From positions 1 through 64,000 of the forward strand of contig CAWAOQ010000016.1 of the NCBI GenBank assembly GCA_963783785.1: a stretch of 64,000 nucleotides of DNA, read 5' to 3'. How positions within the stretch are numbered: the stretch's first letter is position 1; the number at the start of each line of letters is the position of its first letter. The translations under genes and the position numbers were made by a program. Under the pieces are notes generated by a model that was not told the DNA's origin, did no database searches, and saw only the letters and a list, made by a program, of their open reading frames with translations. The DNA comes from CADEEN01 sp963783785. GTDB taxonomy: Bacteria; Pseudomonadota; Gammaproteobacteria; Burkholderiales; Burkholderiaceae_C. This document shows, piece by piece, positions 1 to 9,105 of the stretch.

Positions 1-327
1 AAAGAAGATCAGCCAGCCGATGGTGGGCGCCAGCGCGCAACCCACCGAGGCCAGCGTGAACAGCGCCATCCCCCACAGCACCACCGGCCGGCGGCCGAAG
101 CTGTCGGCCAGCGCACCGTGGAACAGGTTCATCAGCGCAAAGCCGAACAGGTAGGCCGACAGCGTCTGCTGCATCTGCACCGGCGTGGCCGCGAGCGTGC
201 GCGCGATGCCGTCGAAGGCCGGCAGGTAGGTGTCGATCGCGAACGGCCCGAGCATGCCCAGGCAGGCCAGCAGCAGCGCCAGCGTCCAGCGCGGGCCGCG
301 CCACAGGTCGGGAGCGTTGGGGTTCAT
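1..327 (-). CDS. Bcr/CflA-type MFS drug exporter, N-terminal part
   Basis: Only the first 109 residues are in the window; the gene runs off the left edge. The protein opens with a short basic/aromatic stretch (LWRGPRW), then a first membrane helix, then the FAIDTYLPAF signature usual for TM1 of Bcr/CflA drug:H+ antiporters of the DHA1 group. After a second helix comes LADSFGRRPVV, the loop 2-3 motif A of the major facilitator superfamily. The start is the ATG at 325-327. By family it would export small drugs from the cytoplasm by proton antiport; the substrate cannot be told. It lies on the same strand as the RNase P RNA and begins only 17 bases beyond that gene's 3' end, with no clear terminator between them. 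Confidence 0.8.
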   Translation of the reverse strand, partial: MNPNAPDLWRGPRWTLALLLACLGMLGPFAIDTYLPAFDGIARTLAATPVQMQQTLSAYLFGFALMNLFHGALADSFGRRPVVLWGMALFTLASVGCALAPTIGWLIFF

Positions 328-344
328 CGGTTCAATGAAAAGTG

Positions 345-676
345 TGAAGCAAGCCGATAGGCCGGATTCTGTGCACCGGGCCCCCTTGCGAGGGCCCGGC
401 GTGACCGCCATTCATCTGGGCCGGGCATTGCTGCCCGGCTCGGTGCCACCTACCCGCCAGCTCCGCGAGCCACGTCAACGCTGGCCTACTTGGTGTTGCT
501 GCGCGCAGAGATTGCCCGTTTCACCCGGCGCCTTGCGGCGCCGACTCGTCTCTGTTGCTCTGATCCTCGGCTCACGCCGGACGGCCGTTAGCCGCTGCGC
601 TGCTCTGTGCAGTCCGGACCTTCCTCCAGTGCCGCCTTTCGGCGCTTGCACCAGCGGCGGTCTGGCTTGCTTCACA
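345..676 (-). ncRNA. rnpB: RNase P RNA, bacterial class A
   Basis: Read on the minus strand this is the catalytic RNA that removes tRNA 5' leaders together with the RnpA protein. The most conserved core elements are visible: GAGGAAGGTCCGGAC near the 5' end (about 613-627), the GGGTAGGTGGCAC-like internal segment (about 449-462), CCCAGATGAATGGCGG (about 409-424), and the terminal pairing of GAAGCAAGCC (664-673) with GGCTTGCTTC (about 348-357). These are class A features and the length, about 330 nt, is normal. Ends are placed by the pairing of the terminal helix and may be off by a few bases. Small reading frames across it are not genes. Confidence 0.93.
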
Positions 677-722
677 GGGTGGATTCTCCCACGCGTCACG
701 CTCCGCCAGTAGACTCGCGGCC

Positions 723-3700
723 ATGCTGATCTGCCCCGGTTGCGGCGAAGAGAACCCCCCGAAGTTCCGCCTCTGCGGCTACTGCGGCGCGGCGCTGGCC
801 GCCGCGGCGCCGGCGCCCGCGCCGCTGCCGGTGCGCGAGATGCGCAAGACGGTGACGATCGTCTTCTCCGACCTGAAGGACAGCACCGCGCTCGGCGAGC
901 GCATCGACACCGAAGCGCTGCACGAGGTCAAGGAGCGCTACTTCAGCACGATGGCCGCCGAGATCGTGCGCCACGGCGGCAAGGTCGAGAAGTACATCGG
1001 CGACGCGATCATGGCCGTGTTCGGGCTGCCGAAGGCGCACGAGGACGACGCGCTGCGCGCGGTGCGCGCGGCGCACGGCATGCGCGTGGCGCTGGACAAG
1101 TTGAACGAGGGCCTGCGCCAGCGCTACGGCGTCGCGCTGGCCAACCGCACCGGCATCAACACCGGCGAGGTGGTGGCCAACGACGACCCGACCGCCGACC
1201 AGAAGCTGGCCACCGGCGACGCCGTCAACGTGGCGGCGCGGCTCGAGCAGGCCGCGCCGGTCGACCAGATCTACCTCGGCGAGACGACCTGGCGCCTGGT
1301 GCGCGATGCGGTCGAGGTCGAGGCGGTCGAGCCGTTGACGCTGAAGGGCAAGGCCGAGAAGGTGCCCGCCTACCGCCTGGTGGCGGCGGCCGGGCTCGAC
1401 GGCAACGTGCGAAGGATCGACACCCCGCTGGTCGGGCGCGACGAAGAACTCGCGGTGCTGATGCAGGCGTGGCAAGAGGCCTGCGACGGCCGTGCAGTGC
1501 GCCTGGTCACGGTGGTCGGCGATGCCGGCGCCGGCAAGTCGCGCCTGGTTCACGAGGTGATCAAGCGCACCGGCGACAGCGCGCGCGTGCTGCGCGGCCG
1601 CTGCCTGCCCTATGGCGACGGCATCACGTTCTGGCCCTTGGTCGAGATCGTCGGCGCATCGGCCGGCATCGACGCCGACGACACGCCCGAAGAGGCGACG
1701 GCGCGCGTGCTCGCGCTGACCGGCGACGCCGATGTCACCGCGCGGCTGGCCTCGGCGATCGGGCTGTCGACCGCCTCGTTCCCGATGCACGAGCTGTACT
1801 GGGGAGCGCGGCGCTTCCTGCAAGGGCTGGCCCAGCATCAACCGGTGGTGGCGTTGATCGACGACATCCACTGGGCCGAGCCGGCGTTCCTCGAACTGCT
1901 CGAGCACCTGCTCGATGCCACGACCGACTCGCCGATCCTGCTGCTGGCCACGGCCCGCCACGAACTGGTCGAAGAGCGCCCGACCTGGCCCGACCGGGCC
2001 AACGCGGCACGCCTGGTGCTGAAGCCGCTGAGCGACGCCGCGGCGGCGCAGGTGGTGATGCACCTGCTCGGCAGCGCCTCGTTGTCGCCGTCGGTGGTGG
2101 CGCGCATCGTCGCGGCCGCCGAAGGCAACCCGTTGTACGTCGAGCAGATGCTGTCGATGCTGATCGACAGCCGCGCGGTGCAGCACGACGACGAAGCGTC
2201 GGGGCTGGCCGGCATGGCGGGTCTGGCCGCGGAAGGCGACGACGAGATCATCGTGCCACCGACGATCAATGCGCTGCTGGAAGCCCGGCTCGACCGCCTC
2301 GGCCGCGAGGAGCGCGCGACCGTCGAGCCGGCCGCGGTGGTCGGGCTGGAGTTTCCGCAGCCCGCGGTCGAGTCGCTGGCGCCTGCGGTGCTGCGAGCGG
2401 CGGTGCCCAAGCACCTGGCGTCGCTGAGCCACAAGCACTTCATCCAGCCCGCCGATTCGAACGACGCCGAGGCGAGCTTTCGCTTCCACCACCACCTGGT
2501 GCGCGACACCGTCTACAAGGGCCTGCTCAAGCGCGCCCGCGCCACGCTGCACATCGAGTTCGTGCGCTGGCAGGACCGCGTCAATGCCGAGAGCGAGCGC
2601 GGGCTCGAGTTCGAGGAAATCCTCGGCTATCACCTCGAACAGGCGCATCGCTACCTGTCCGAACTGGGGCCGCTGGATGAGCAGGGCATCGCGATCGGCG
2701 TCGATGCTGCGCAGCGTCTGTCAAGCGCCGCCAAGCGCGCCTTCGCGCGCGGCGACATGCATGCGGCGGCGCAACCTGTTCCGGCGCGCGATCGCGCTGC
2801 TCGGCGAGAACGACCCGGCACGGCTCGCACTGCTGCCCGAGTTCGGCGAGGTCCTGATGGAGATGGGCGACTTCACGCAAGCCCGCGCCGTGCTTGCCGA
2901 GGCCGAGGCCGCAGCGGAGCGCGCCGGCAATCGGCGCATCGCAGCGTCCGCCCAGTTGCTGAGGATGCGCGTGCGCATCTATCAGCGCCGAGCCGGGCGA
3001 CTGGGGCGAGGAGACGCTGCGCGTGGCGAACGAGGCGATTCCGCTGTTCGAGCGCGAAGCGCTCACCCGGAGTTGGCGAGGGCCTGGCGCCTGATCGGCA
3101 ATCGTCCACGGGATGGCAGGCCGCTACGGACAGGCGAGCGACGCAGTTGACCCGGTCGATGGACCATGCACGACTGGCGGGAGACGAGCGCCTCATCGCG
3201 CGCAATGCGATGGGCCTTGCAATCAGCACGCTGCTGGGGCCGACGCCGGTGCCGCAAGCGATCGCGCACTGCGAGCAAATGATCGCCGATGGCCTGAGCG
3301 ACCGGCAGGCTGAGAGCAGGCTCCTGTGCACGCTGGCACAACTGCACGCGATGAACGGCGAGTTCGACAAGGCGCGCGCCCTCTACCGGCGGGGCCGTGG
3401 ATTGCTTCGCGAGCTCGGCCAGGGCGTGATGCGCCGCCTCTACCGGAATCGACATCTGCGTGTCGAGATGCTCGCCGGCGACTTGGCTGCCGCCGAACGC
3501 GAAGTCATGCCCGACTATGAGTTCCTCACGCGCTTGGGCGAGACCTACATCCTGTCGACGATGGCGGCGATGCTGTCGCGCGTCGTGCGCGACCAGGGTC
3601 GCGACGACGAGGCACTCGTCTTCTCGCAGATCGCCGAGGCGGCAACCGCAGCCGACGACATCGAGTCGCAGGCACTGTGGCGTTCGATCCGGGCGCCGAT

Positions 3701-3939
3701 CGTGGCCCGCGCCGGCAACCTGGCCGAAGCCGAGTCGCTGGCGCGCGCGGCGGTCGAGCTCTCGCAGAAGACCGACGCACCCGCAACTGCGCGGCGACAC
3801 CTTGTCCGAACTCGCCGACCGTGCTGATGCTGGCCGGGCGGATCGACGAAGCCCGCGCAGCGATCATGGCTCGGCAATCGCGATCTATGCAGGCCAAGGG
3901 CGATATCGTGTCAGCGCTCGAGCGACCGGTGGGCTGTGA
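723..3939 (+). pseudogene. zinc-ribbon / class III adenylate cyclase / AAA ATPase / TPR regulator, frameshifted in its 3' third
   Basis: The first 680 or so codons are intact. Residues 4-21 hold two CxxC pairs (zinc ribbon). Residues 42-215 are a class III nucleotide cyclase domain with metal-binding Asp50 in FSDLKDST, Asp94 in YIGDAIMAVFG, and the DAVNVAARLE motif, so the catalytic set looks complete. A STAND/AAA-like ATPase follows, with a P-loop GDAGAGKS near residue 266 and LIDDIHWAEP as Walker B. The C-terminal part is alpha-helical TPR-like. Coding changes frame near 2770, returns through a second shift near 2990-3150, and breaks again near 3785 and 3880; the likely stop is the TGA at 3937-3939. 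Such proteins are thought to be signal-regulated cyclases of the cytoplasm. Several indels within 1.2 kb mean true decay or poor sequence; I cannot tell which. Confidence 0.7.
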
Positions 3940-4035
3940 GCCTCAGCTAAAAGCGTCCGCTCGGCACTGCGGCGACGAGTGCAGGGCCCGCTGACCGCGG
4001 CGCTGGTCTGAGCGCCGCAGCGGGGGCGTTCAGTT

Positions 4036-5133
4036 GATCTACCTGCCGTTCTCGAGGGCCTCGATCACCCACACCCAGTCGCCTTCAGACCTGCCGTTCG
4101 GCAACCTTCTTGTAGGCGTGCATGTGCGGCTGCTGATGCAGCGCAGACGGCGTTGCCATCGACGACACGGCCCGTTGGCTGGAGCGCCGGTGGACAGCGC
4201 ACATGGGGATCGGCCGGCTGCGACGGGAAGCTGTCGTCGGTTTCGTGTAGTAGACATGCGAATTCTGATTTTCGCTCCCTTCTTGATCGTCGACGAATCG
4301 CGACGCAACGTGATCACAGAGTCGTTTTCGGCGCGTAGTTCGAGTCCAGGAATGCACCAATTCGTGATCGGCGGTCGATCATGTCGGCCGACTCTAGTGA
4401 TGTCATCGCTGAGCTCGGTGCCGCGGGCCTGCTCTGTAGTCGGCCACGGCGCCGGCACGACGACTGTGGTCGTCCAGGGATCCTGCGTCGTCGTCAGACC
4501 GTCGCCGTTCGGCGATCCGGTGAAGATCGTGCCGCCGGCCTGCGGTATGACCGACTTGACTTCGTGGGTCGAGCGGCCAGGGTCATGACCGGTGCGCGAC
4601 GTCGGCGGATCCCACTCGATGATCGAATTGTCGGGATGAGTTCGCCACCTGTCGTTTCGGCGTAATAGGTCTTCCCAGTCAAGTTGACCTTGTCCGTTAC
4701 CCGGTTGCCGTGCGGTCAGGGCTGGCGAACCACTGCAGGAATTCTTCGACAGCCGCGTTGAAGAGAATCCGAGCTGCCGACGGGCAGTTCACCAGTTGGC
4801 GATCAGTTGCCGAGCGTGCAGGCTGATCGCTGTCCGCGCTGTCGTACGTGCGCCAGCACGCTGCCCCTCCGGCCGAGCTGGGTCGCGTTTCCGAGGAGGC
4901 TGAAACCGACGTCGCTGCCGTGAAGTAGATGTTGTTGATCGTGTTCCCGCCAGCATTGCTCGACGACACCGTGTAGCCGATGTAGCTGGCACGGGTCGCG
5001 TCGCTATAGGTCACCTTAAGGTGGGCTCCATTGGAGTGACCGTCGTCTTTAGATTCCCTGCCCCGGCGAACGCCGCTGGAATGCCCCCGAGCGTGGCGGC
5101 AACAAAGACGATCAGCGCTTTGAATCTATGCAT
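4036..5133 (-). pseudogene. shattered gene for a secreted protein of unknown function
   Basis: The start is well supported: an ATG at 5131-5133 with an AGGGGGT ribosome site 5 bases upstream, followed by a signal peptide (MHRFKALIVF, then an alanine-rich stretch ending AFAGAG). The frame is lost near 5015, where coding resumes as VTYSDATRASYIGYTVSSSN. More plausible coding pieces follow in changing frames: GKTYYAETTGG near 4680, VVPAPWPTTEQARGTEL near 4460-4410, and a final GDWVWVIEALENGR ending at a stop near 4036. I see no family I recognise; the sequence is Ser/Thr-rich as in adhesin-like or DUF11-like exported proteins. Neither strand has an unbroken frame across the region, so the gene is dead or the sequence is unreliable. 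Confidence 0.45.
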
Positions 5134-5436
5134 GATTTACCCCCTAGAGGTCATTAGGACCGTCGTACTGCTTCAGGCGGTGCAAGAAGCGGGCCGGCGC
5201 TGGCGCTGGATTTGAGGACTGCCGCAGACGTTGAGCCTTGCGACCCGCGTCCTGTAAGCGGGCGTTTCTACGCGGCAGCGGCGCTTGGGTCAAGCCCCAA
5301 CGTAGGTGCCCGAGGGTTTATGCGGGATGCGGGCGAACCCGCGCCCGCCGGCCGTGCGCGGCGGCAGCCGCCACACCGTCCCGGCGATACTTGCCGCTGC
5401 GCAGGGTGCGCGAGTGCAGGCAAGGAGGGCTGGCGG
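5134..5436. other. divergent intergenic region, no gene seen
   Basis: Three hundred bases between two divergently read genes. One frame is open back to 5212, but its residues before 5437 are Arg/Pro/Cys-rich with no likeness to a protein, and the ribosome site points to the start at 5437. No convincing promoter hexamers or operator palindromes were found. Confidence 0.5.
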
Positions 5437-6093
5437 ATGGCGTCGTTAGGCTATTTTTTCGGCTTCGTCGGCGCGGCGCTGATGGTCGCCAGCTACCTGA
5501 TGAAGAGCATGTTGCCGCTGCGCCTGGTGGCGCTGTCGGCGAACGTCTTTCTCGTCATCTACGCGTTGCAGGGCGGCTCGTGGCCGACGGTCGCGCTGTA
5601 CCTGGCGATGATCCCGATCAACGTCAAGAAGGTGCGCGAGATCCTCAAGCTGGTGCGCGCGATCGAGAACGCCAAGTCCGATTCGCCGGTCGGTGAGTGG
5701 CTGCTGCCGCACATGACGCGGCGCGAGGCCAAGGCCGGCGAGACGCTGTGGCACAAGGGCGATGTCGCCACCGAGATGCTGTTCGTCCAGAGCGGCGAGC
5801 TCAGGCTGCAGGAGTCCGACCAGCCGATCGGCCCCGGCTCGATCATTGGCGAGATCGGCCTGTTCGCGCCCGACAACCGCCGCACCCGCACCGTCGTCTG
5901 CGCCACCGACTGCACGCTGTACAGCCTGTCGGCCGATGGCATGGCCAAGCTGTACTTCCAGAACCCCAAGCTCGGCTTTCACGTGATGCGGCTGATCGTC
6001 GCGCGCCTGATGCACGACGCGGAGGTCGCCACCAAGCGCCGCGAGGAAAGCGCGCGCATCGAAGCCGCTGCGGCAACTGCCGCGGCGTCCTGA
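5437..6093 (+). CDS. membrane-linked cyclic-nucleotide-binding (Crp-like) domain protein
   Basis: A 218-residue protein. Residues 3-70 form two or three membrane segments (YFFGFVGAALMVASYLM and VALSANVFLVIYAL), after which KKVREILKL leads into a soluble domain. Residues about 90-205 are a cNMP-binding beta-barrel with GDVATEMLFVQSGELRL and the phosphate-cassette-like IIGEIGLFAPDNRRTRT. There is no helix-turn-helix, so it is not a Crp-type transcription factor; a membrane-bound sensor or an accessory to another membrane protein is more likely. The cassette lacks a clear conserved Arg at the usual place, so ligand binding is uncertain. The start is the ATG after GGAGGG at 5424-5429; upstream in-frame starts lack a site. 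It converges on htpX. Confidence 0.75.
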   Translation: MASLGYFFGFVGAALMVASYLMKSMLPLRLVALSANVFLVIYALQGGSWPTVALYLAMIPINVKKVREILKLVRAIENAKSDSPVGEWLLPHMTRREAKAGETLWHKGDVATEMLFVQSGELRLQESDQPIGPGSIIGEIGLFAPDNRRTRTVVCATDCTLYSLSADGMAKLYFQNPKLGFHVMRLIVARLMHDAEVATKRREESARIEAAAATAAAS

Positions 6094-6096
6094 CGC

Positions 6097-6120
6097 GCGG
6101 CGCTGCGCGTGCAGCGCCGC
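6097..6120. terminator. GC-rich hairpin between convergent genes
   Basis: A perfect 10-bp stem, GCGGCGCTGC paired with GCAGCGCCGC, with a 4-base loop. It sits just after the stop of the cNMP-domain gene and before the end of htpX. No T tract follows on either strand, so it may serve both directions as a weak or Rho-assisted terminator or as a 3' stabiliser. Confidence 0.45.
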
Positions 6121-6121
6121 A

Positions 6122-6176
6122 AGCGTCAGCCGCGCTCTTGCAGCGCGAAAAGCATCAACCGCGCTCTTGCAGCGCG
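6122..6176. repeat. tandem copy of the htpX 3' end (period 29 bp)
   Basis: The 26-base stretch that encodes the last residues and stop of htpX (6151-6176) recurs immediately downstream at 6122-6147 with two mismatches. The duplicated piece would again read LQERG-stop. It looks like a small local duplication by replication slippage with no obvious effect on the protein. Confidence 0.75.
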
Positions 6177-7030
6177 CGGATGCGCTGCTCGATCGGCGGG
6201 TGGCTCGAGAACAGCGCCATCAGGCCGCTCCGCGCGCCGCTGATGCCCATCGCCTGGATCGTCTGCGGCAACTCGCCCGGCGGCAGGCCGCCGAGCCGCG
6301 CCAGCGCGTTCATCATCGGCTGCGGCCGGCCCATCATGTCGGCGGCGCCGCGATCGGCGCGGAATTCGCGCTGCCGCGAGAACCAGGCCACGATGATCGC
6401 CGCCAGCACGCCCAGCACCAGGTCGAGCACGACGGTGCTGACGTAGTAGCCGATGCCCGGGTGATCGCTGTTGTTGCGCAGCACGATGCGATCGACCACG
6501 TAGCCGATCACGCGCGACAGGAACACCACGAAGGTGTTCATCACGCCCTGGATCAGCGCCAGCGTCACCATGTCGCCGTTGGCCACGTGCGCCACTTCGT
6601 GGCCGATCACGGCCTCGACTTCCTCGCGGTTCATGCCCTGCAGCAGGCCGGTGGACACGGCCACCAGCGCCGAGTTCTTGAACGCGCCGGTGGCGAAGGC
6701 GTTGGGCTCGCCCTGGTAGATCGCCACCTCGGGCATCTGGATGCCGGCCTTGTCGGCAAAGCGCTTGACGGTCGTGACCAGCCACTGGTGGGTGGCATCG
6801 GGCGAGTCGTTGATGACTTGCGCACCGGTGCTCCACTTGGCCATCGGCTTGCTCATCAACAGCGAAATGAACGCGCCGCCGAAGCCCATCAGCGCGGCAA
6901 AGCCGAGCAGCGAGCCGACGTTCAGGCCGCTGCCGGCGAGAAAGCGGTTCAGCCCCAGCACGTTGGCGGCGATGCCCAACACCAGCATCACGGCCAGGTT
7001 GGTGACGAGGAACAGGAAGATGCGTTTCAT
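6155..7030 (-). CDS. htpX: membrane zinc metalloprotease HtpX
   Basis: A 291-residue M48-family protease of the inner membrane that degrades misfolded membrane proteins alongside FtsH. Two N-terminal hydrophobic segments (residues 4-26 and about 38-58) precede the catalytic zinc site H144-E145-VA-H148 (VIGHEVAHVANGD). Two more hydrophobic segments surround residues 155-215, and the third ligand Glu lies in REFRADRGAA near residue 222. The length matches the usual 285-295. The ATG start gives the canonical MKRIFLF beginning. Downstream the 3' end is duplicated; upstream, about 90 bases separate it from the end of the NYN gene. In enterobacteria htpX answers to Cpx envelope stress; no such operator was identified here. 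Confidence 0.96.
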   Translation of the reverse strand: MKRIFLFLVTNLAVMLVLGIAANVLGLNRFLAGSGLNVGSLLGFAALMGFGGAFISLLMSKPMAKWSTGAQVINDSPDATHQWLVTTVKRFADKAGIQMPEVAIYQGEPNAFATGAFKNSALVAVSTGLLQGMNREEVEAVIGHEVAHVANGDMVTLALIQGVMNTFVVFLSRVIGYVVDRIVLRNNSDHPGIGYYVSTVVLDLVLGVLAAIIVAWFSRQREFRADRGAADMMGRPQPMMNALARLGGLPPGELPQTIQAMGISGARSGLMALFSSHPPIEQRIRALQERG

Positions 7031-7123
7031 GACGGCTTCGCAAGGTTGAAGGGTTCGACGGCGCGGATGTTAGGGCGCGCGGGCCCGCTTCAAGAGGGTG
7101 GGACCGAGAGCCCCCGTCGCGCG

Positions 7124-7918
7124 TCAGGCCAGCGCGGCCGGCAACGCCTTCACGTGGTTGGGCTGCTTGGGCGGCTGCAGCGCGAACAGCTCGGGAAACT
7201 GGCCGAACAGCTTGGTCGACGAGCCGCTTCGGCTCAGCAGGCCGGCATCACGCAGGGCCTCGGCAGCCACCCGCAACTCGACCGTTTCACCGCGGCGCAG
7301 CGCCGGCAGCGCGCCGAGGATCGCGCGGGCCTTGTCGGGCAACGGCGGTGGCGGCGCGGCCTCGGCGCTGGCGGCGCGGCGCCGCACCGTCTTCTTGGCG
7401 GCCGGCGCCTTGGCGCTGGCCTTGTGTGCCGGCGGTGCCTTGGCGACCGGCGCCGCCTTCGCGGCCGGCGGCGCCTCGGCGCTCGCCGTGCGCGACTTGC
7501 GGTGCAGCAGCACCTCGTAGTCGTCGTAGATCGCCTGCGTCTCGTCGCCGATCTTGCCCTGCTGGCCGATGCCGATCACGCGGCAGCCCTTCTCGCGCAG
7601 CCGCGCCACCATCGGCGCGAAATCCGAGTCCGACGAGGCGATCACCATCACCGCGGGCCGCTCGGCGATGGCCAGGTCGATCGCATCGACGGCCAGTGCG
7701 ATGTCGGTCGAGTTCTTGCCTGCGGCCAGGTTGACCATCGGCCGGATCGACAGGCGCTTGAAGAGCTGCTGGTGCTTGACCGCCGACTCCGCGGTGCAGT
7801 AGGCGCGCCGCACGTGCGGCCCGCCGCAGTGCTTGGCGACCCACGCCACGGCCTGCTCGATCACGTCGACCGACACGTTGTCGGCATCGATCAGCAACAT
7901 CACACGGTCCACGGTCAT
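7124..7918 (-). CDS. NYN-domain (LabA/DUF88) putative RNase with C-terminal OST-HTH domain
   Basis: A 264-residue protein. Residues 4-140 are a NYN domain of the PIN-like nuclease superfamily with the expected acidic residues in LLIDADNVS, NSTDIALAVDAID and ASSDSDFAPM. A low-complexity Ala/Pro/Lys linker (about 145-195) then leads to a winged-helix segment (about 200-250) like the OST-HTH/LOTUS domain common in bacterial NYN proteins, thought to bind RNA. The role is probably RNA cleavage or binding; the substrate is unknown. Its ATG overlaps the stop of pyrC (ATGA at 7915-7918), so the two are translationally coupled. Confidence 0.85.
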   Translation of the reverse strand: MTVDRVMLLIDADNVSVDVIEQAVAWVAKHCGGPHVRRAYCTAESAVKHQQLFKRLSIRPMVNLAAGKNSTDIALAVDAIDLAIAERPAVMVIASSDSDFAPMVARLREKGCRVIGIGQQGKIGDETQAIYDDYEVLLHRKSRTASAEAPPAAKAAPVAKAPPAHKASAKAPAAKKTVRRRAASAEAAPPPPLPDKARAILGALPALRRGETVELRVAAEALRDAGLLSRSGSSTKLFGQFPELFALQPPKQPNHVKALPAALA

Positions 7919-8966
7919 GCCAGTCTCCAGTTCAATGTTTCACCGCCGCGCAGCGGCTTCAGGCGCGCATCGCCGAACGGCACGCTCTCGGGCAACTGCC
8001 AGGGCTCGCGCCTGAGCGTCACCGTACCCCGGTTGCGCGGCAGGCCGTAGAAATCGGCACCGTGCCAGCTGGCGAAGCCTCGAGCTTGTCGAGTGCGCCC
8101 GCCGCCTCGAAGGCCTCGGCGTACAGCTCGAGCGCCGACAGCGCGGTGTAGCAGCCGGCGCCGCAGACCGAGGCTTCCTTCAGCACCGCCGCGTGCGGGG
8201 CGCTGTCGGTGCCGAGGAAGAACTTGGCGCCGCTGCCCAGTCGTCCGGTGGCCGCGGCCACCAGCGCCAGGCGGTGCTGCTCGCGCTTCAGCACCGGCAG
8301 GCAGTAGTAGTGCGGCCGCAGCCCGCCCAGGAAGATCGCGTTGCGGTTGTAGAGCAGGTGGTGCGCGGTGATGGTGGCCGCGGTGAAGCGGTCGCTCTCG
8401 GCCACGTACTGCGCGGCCTCCCGCGTGGTGATGTGCTCGAACACCACCTTCAGTTCGGGAAAGTCGCGCCGCAGCGGCTGCATCACGCGGTCGATGAACA
8501 CCGCCTCGCGGTCGAAGATGTCGACCGCCGGATCGGTGACCTCGCCGTGCACCAGCAGCAGCAGGCCCTCGCGCTGCATCGCCTCGAGCGTGCGGTAGGT
8601 CTGGCGCAGGTCGGTGACGCCGGCGTCGCTGTTGGTGGTGGCGCCGGCCGGATAGAGCTTGACGGCCACGATGCCGCTGCCCTTGGCGCGAACGATCTCG
8701 TCGGGCGGCAGCCGGTCGGTCAGGTACAGCGTCATCAGCGGCGTGAAGTCGCTGCCGGGCTGTCCGCGCTCGGGCAGCGCGCCCAGGATGCGCTGGCGGT
8801 AGGCCTCGGCCATCGCCGTGGTGGTGACCGGCGGCTTCAGGTTGGGCATCACGATCGCGCGGGCAAATTGCCGGGCGGTGGCCGGCAGCACGGCGGCCAT
8901 CGCCGCGCCGTCGCGCAGGTGCAAGTGCCAGTCGTCGGGGCGGGTCAGGGTCAGCGAGTCGGCCAT
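7915..8966 (-). CDS. pyrC: dihydroorotase, class II type (one frameshift)
   Basis: Zinc enzyme of de novo pyrimidine synthesis that cyclises carbamoyl-aspartate to dihydroorotate in the cytoplasm. The start MADSLTLTRPDDWHLHLRDG holds the HxH metal motif. AVKLYPAGATTNS contains the carboxylated Lys, HGEV and EHITT supply metal-binding His, and FLGTDSAPH contains the catalytic Asp. Near position 8077 one base is missing: the frame reading ...AGALDKLEA must shift to continue FASWHGADFYGLPRNRGTVTL and the end GGETLNWRLA, which is the normal PyrC C-terminus. With that correction the protein is about 350 residues, as expected. The break is probably a sequencing error in an essential-type gene. It is followed by the coupled NYN gene. 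Confidence 0.9.
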
Positions 8967-9105
8967 GCGGCGATTGTCCCATCGGTGGCGACGAGCGTGA
9001 CGCGCACGCCGTGCCAAGGCGCGTCGCACAGAGGGCCGACACCGATAACCGGCACGCGGCGTTTGGGCGTAGAGTCGGCGTCCTTCTCCGTGGCAACCGG
9101 TGGCC

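Noticed and set aside
696..2648. Long open frame (650 codons) antisense to the cyclase gene
   Set aside because: It is rich in Arg, His, Gln and Ala with no fold-like pattern, as expected for the complement of a GC-rich coding frame; the sense strand shows clear domains. The same holds for other long antisense frames at 6167-8050, 8193-10157, 22211-23413, 46904-49255, 53128-55791 and 57036-59357.
4034..4588. Plus-strand open frame of 184 codons as a gene
   Set aside because: No ribosome site or protein-like pattern; the minus strand holds recognisable pieces of a secreted protein with a signal peptide.
6126..7043. Alternative 305-codon frame overlapping htpX
   Set aside because: It is an Arg-rich shadow of htpX in another frame and only ends with the same residues because of the small tandem duplication.
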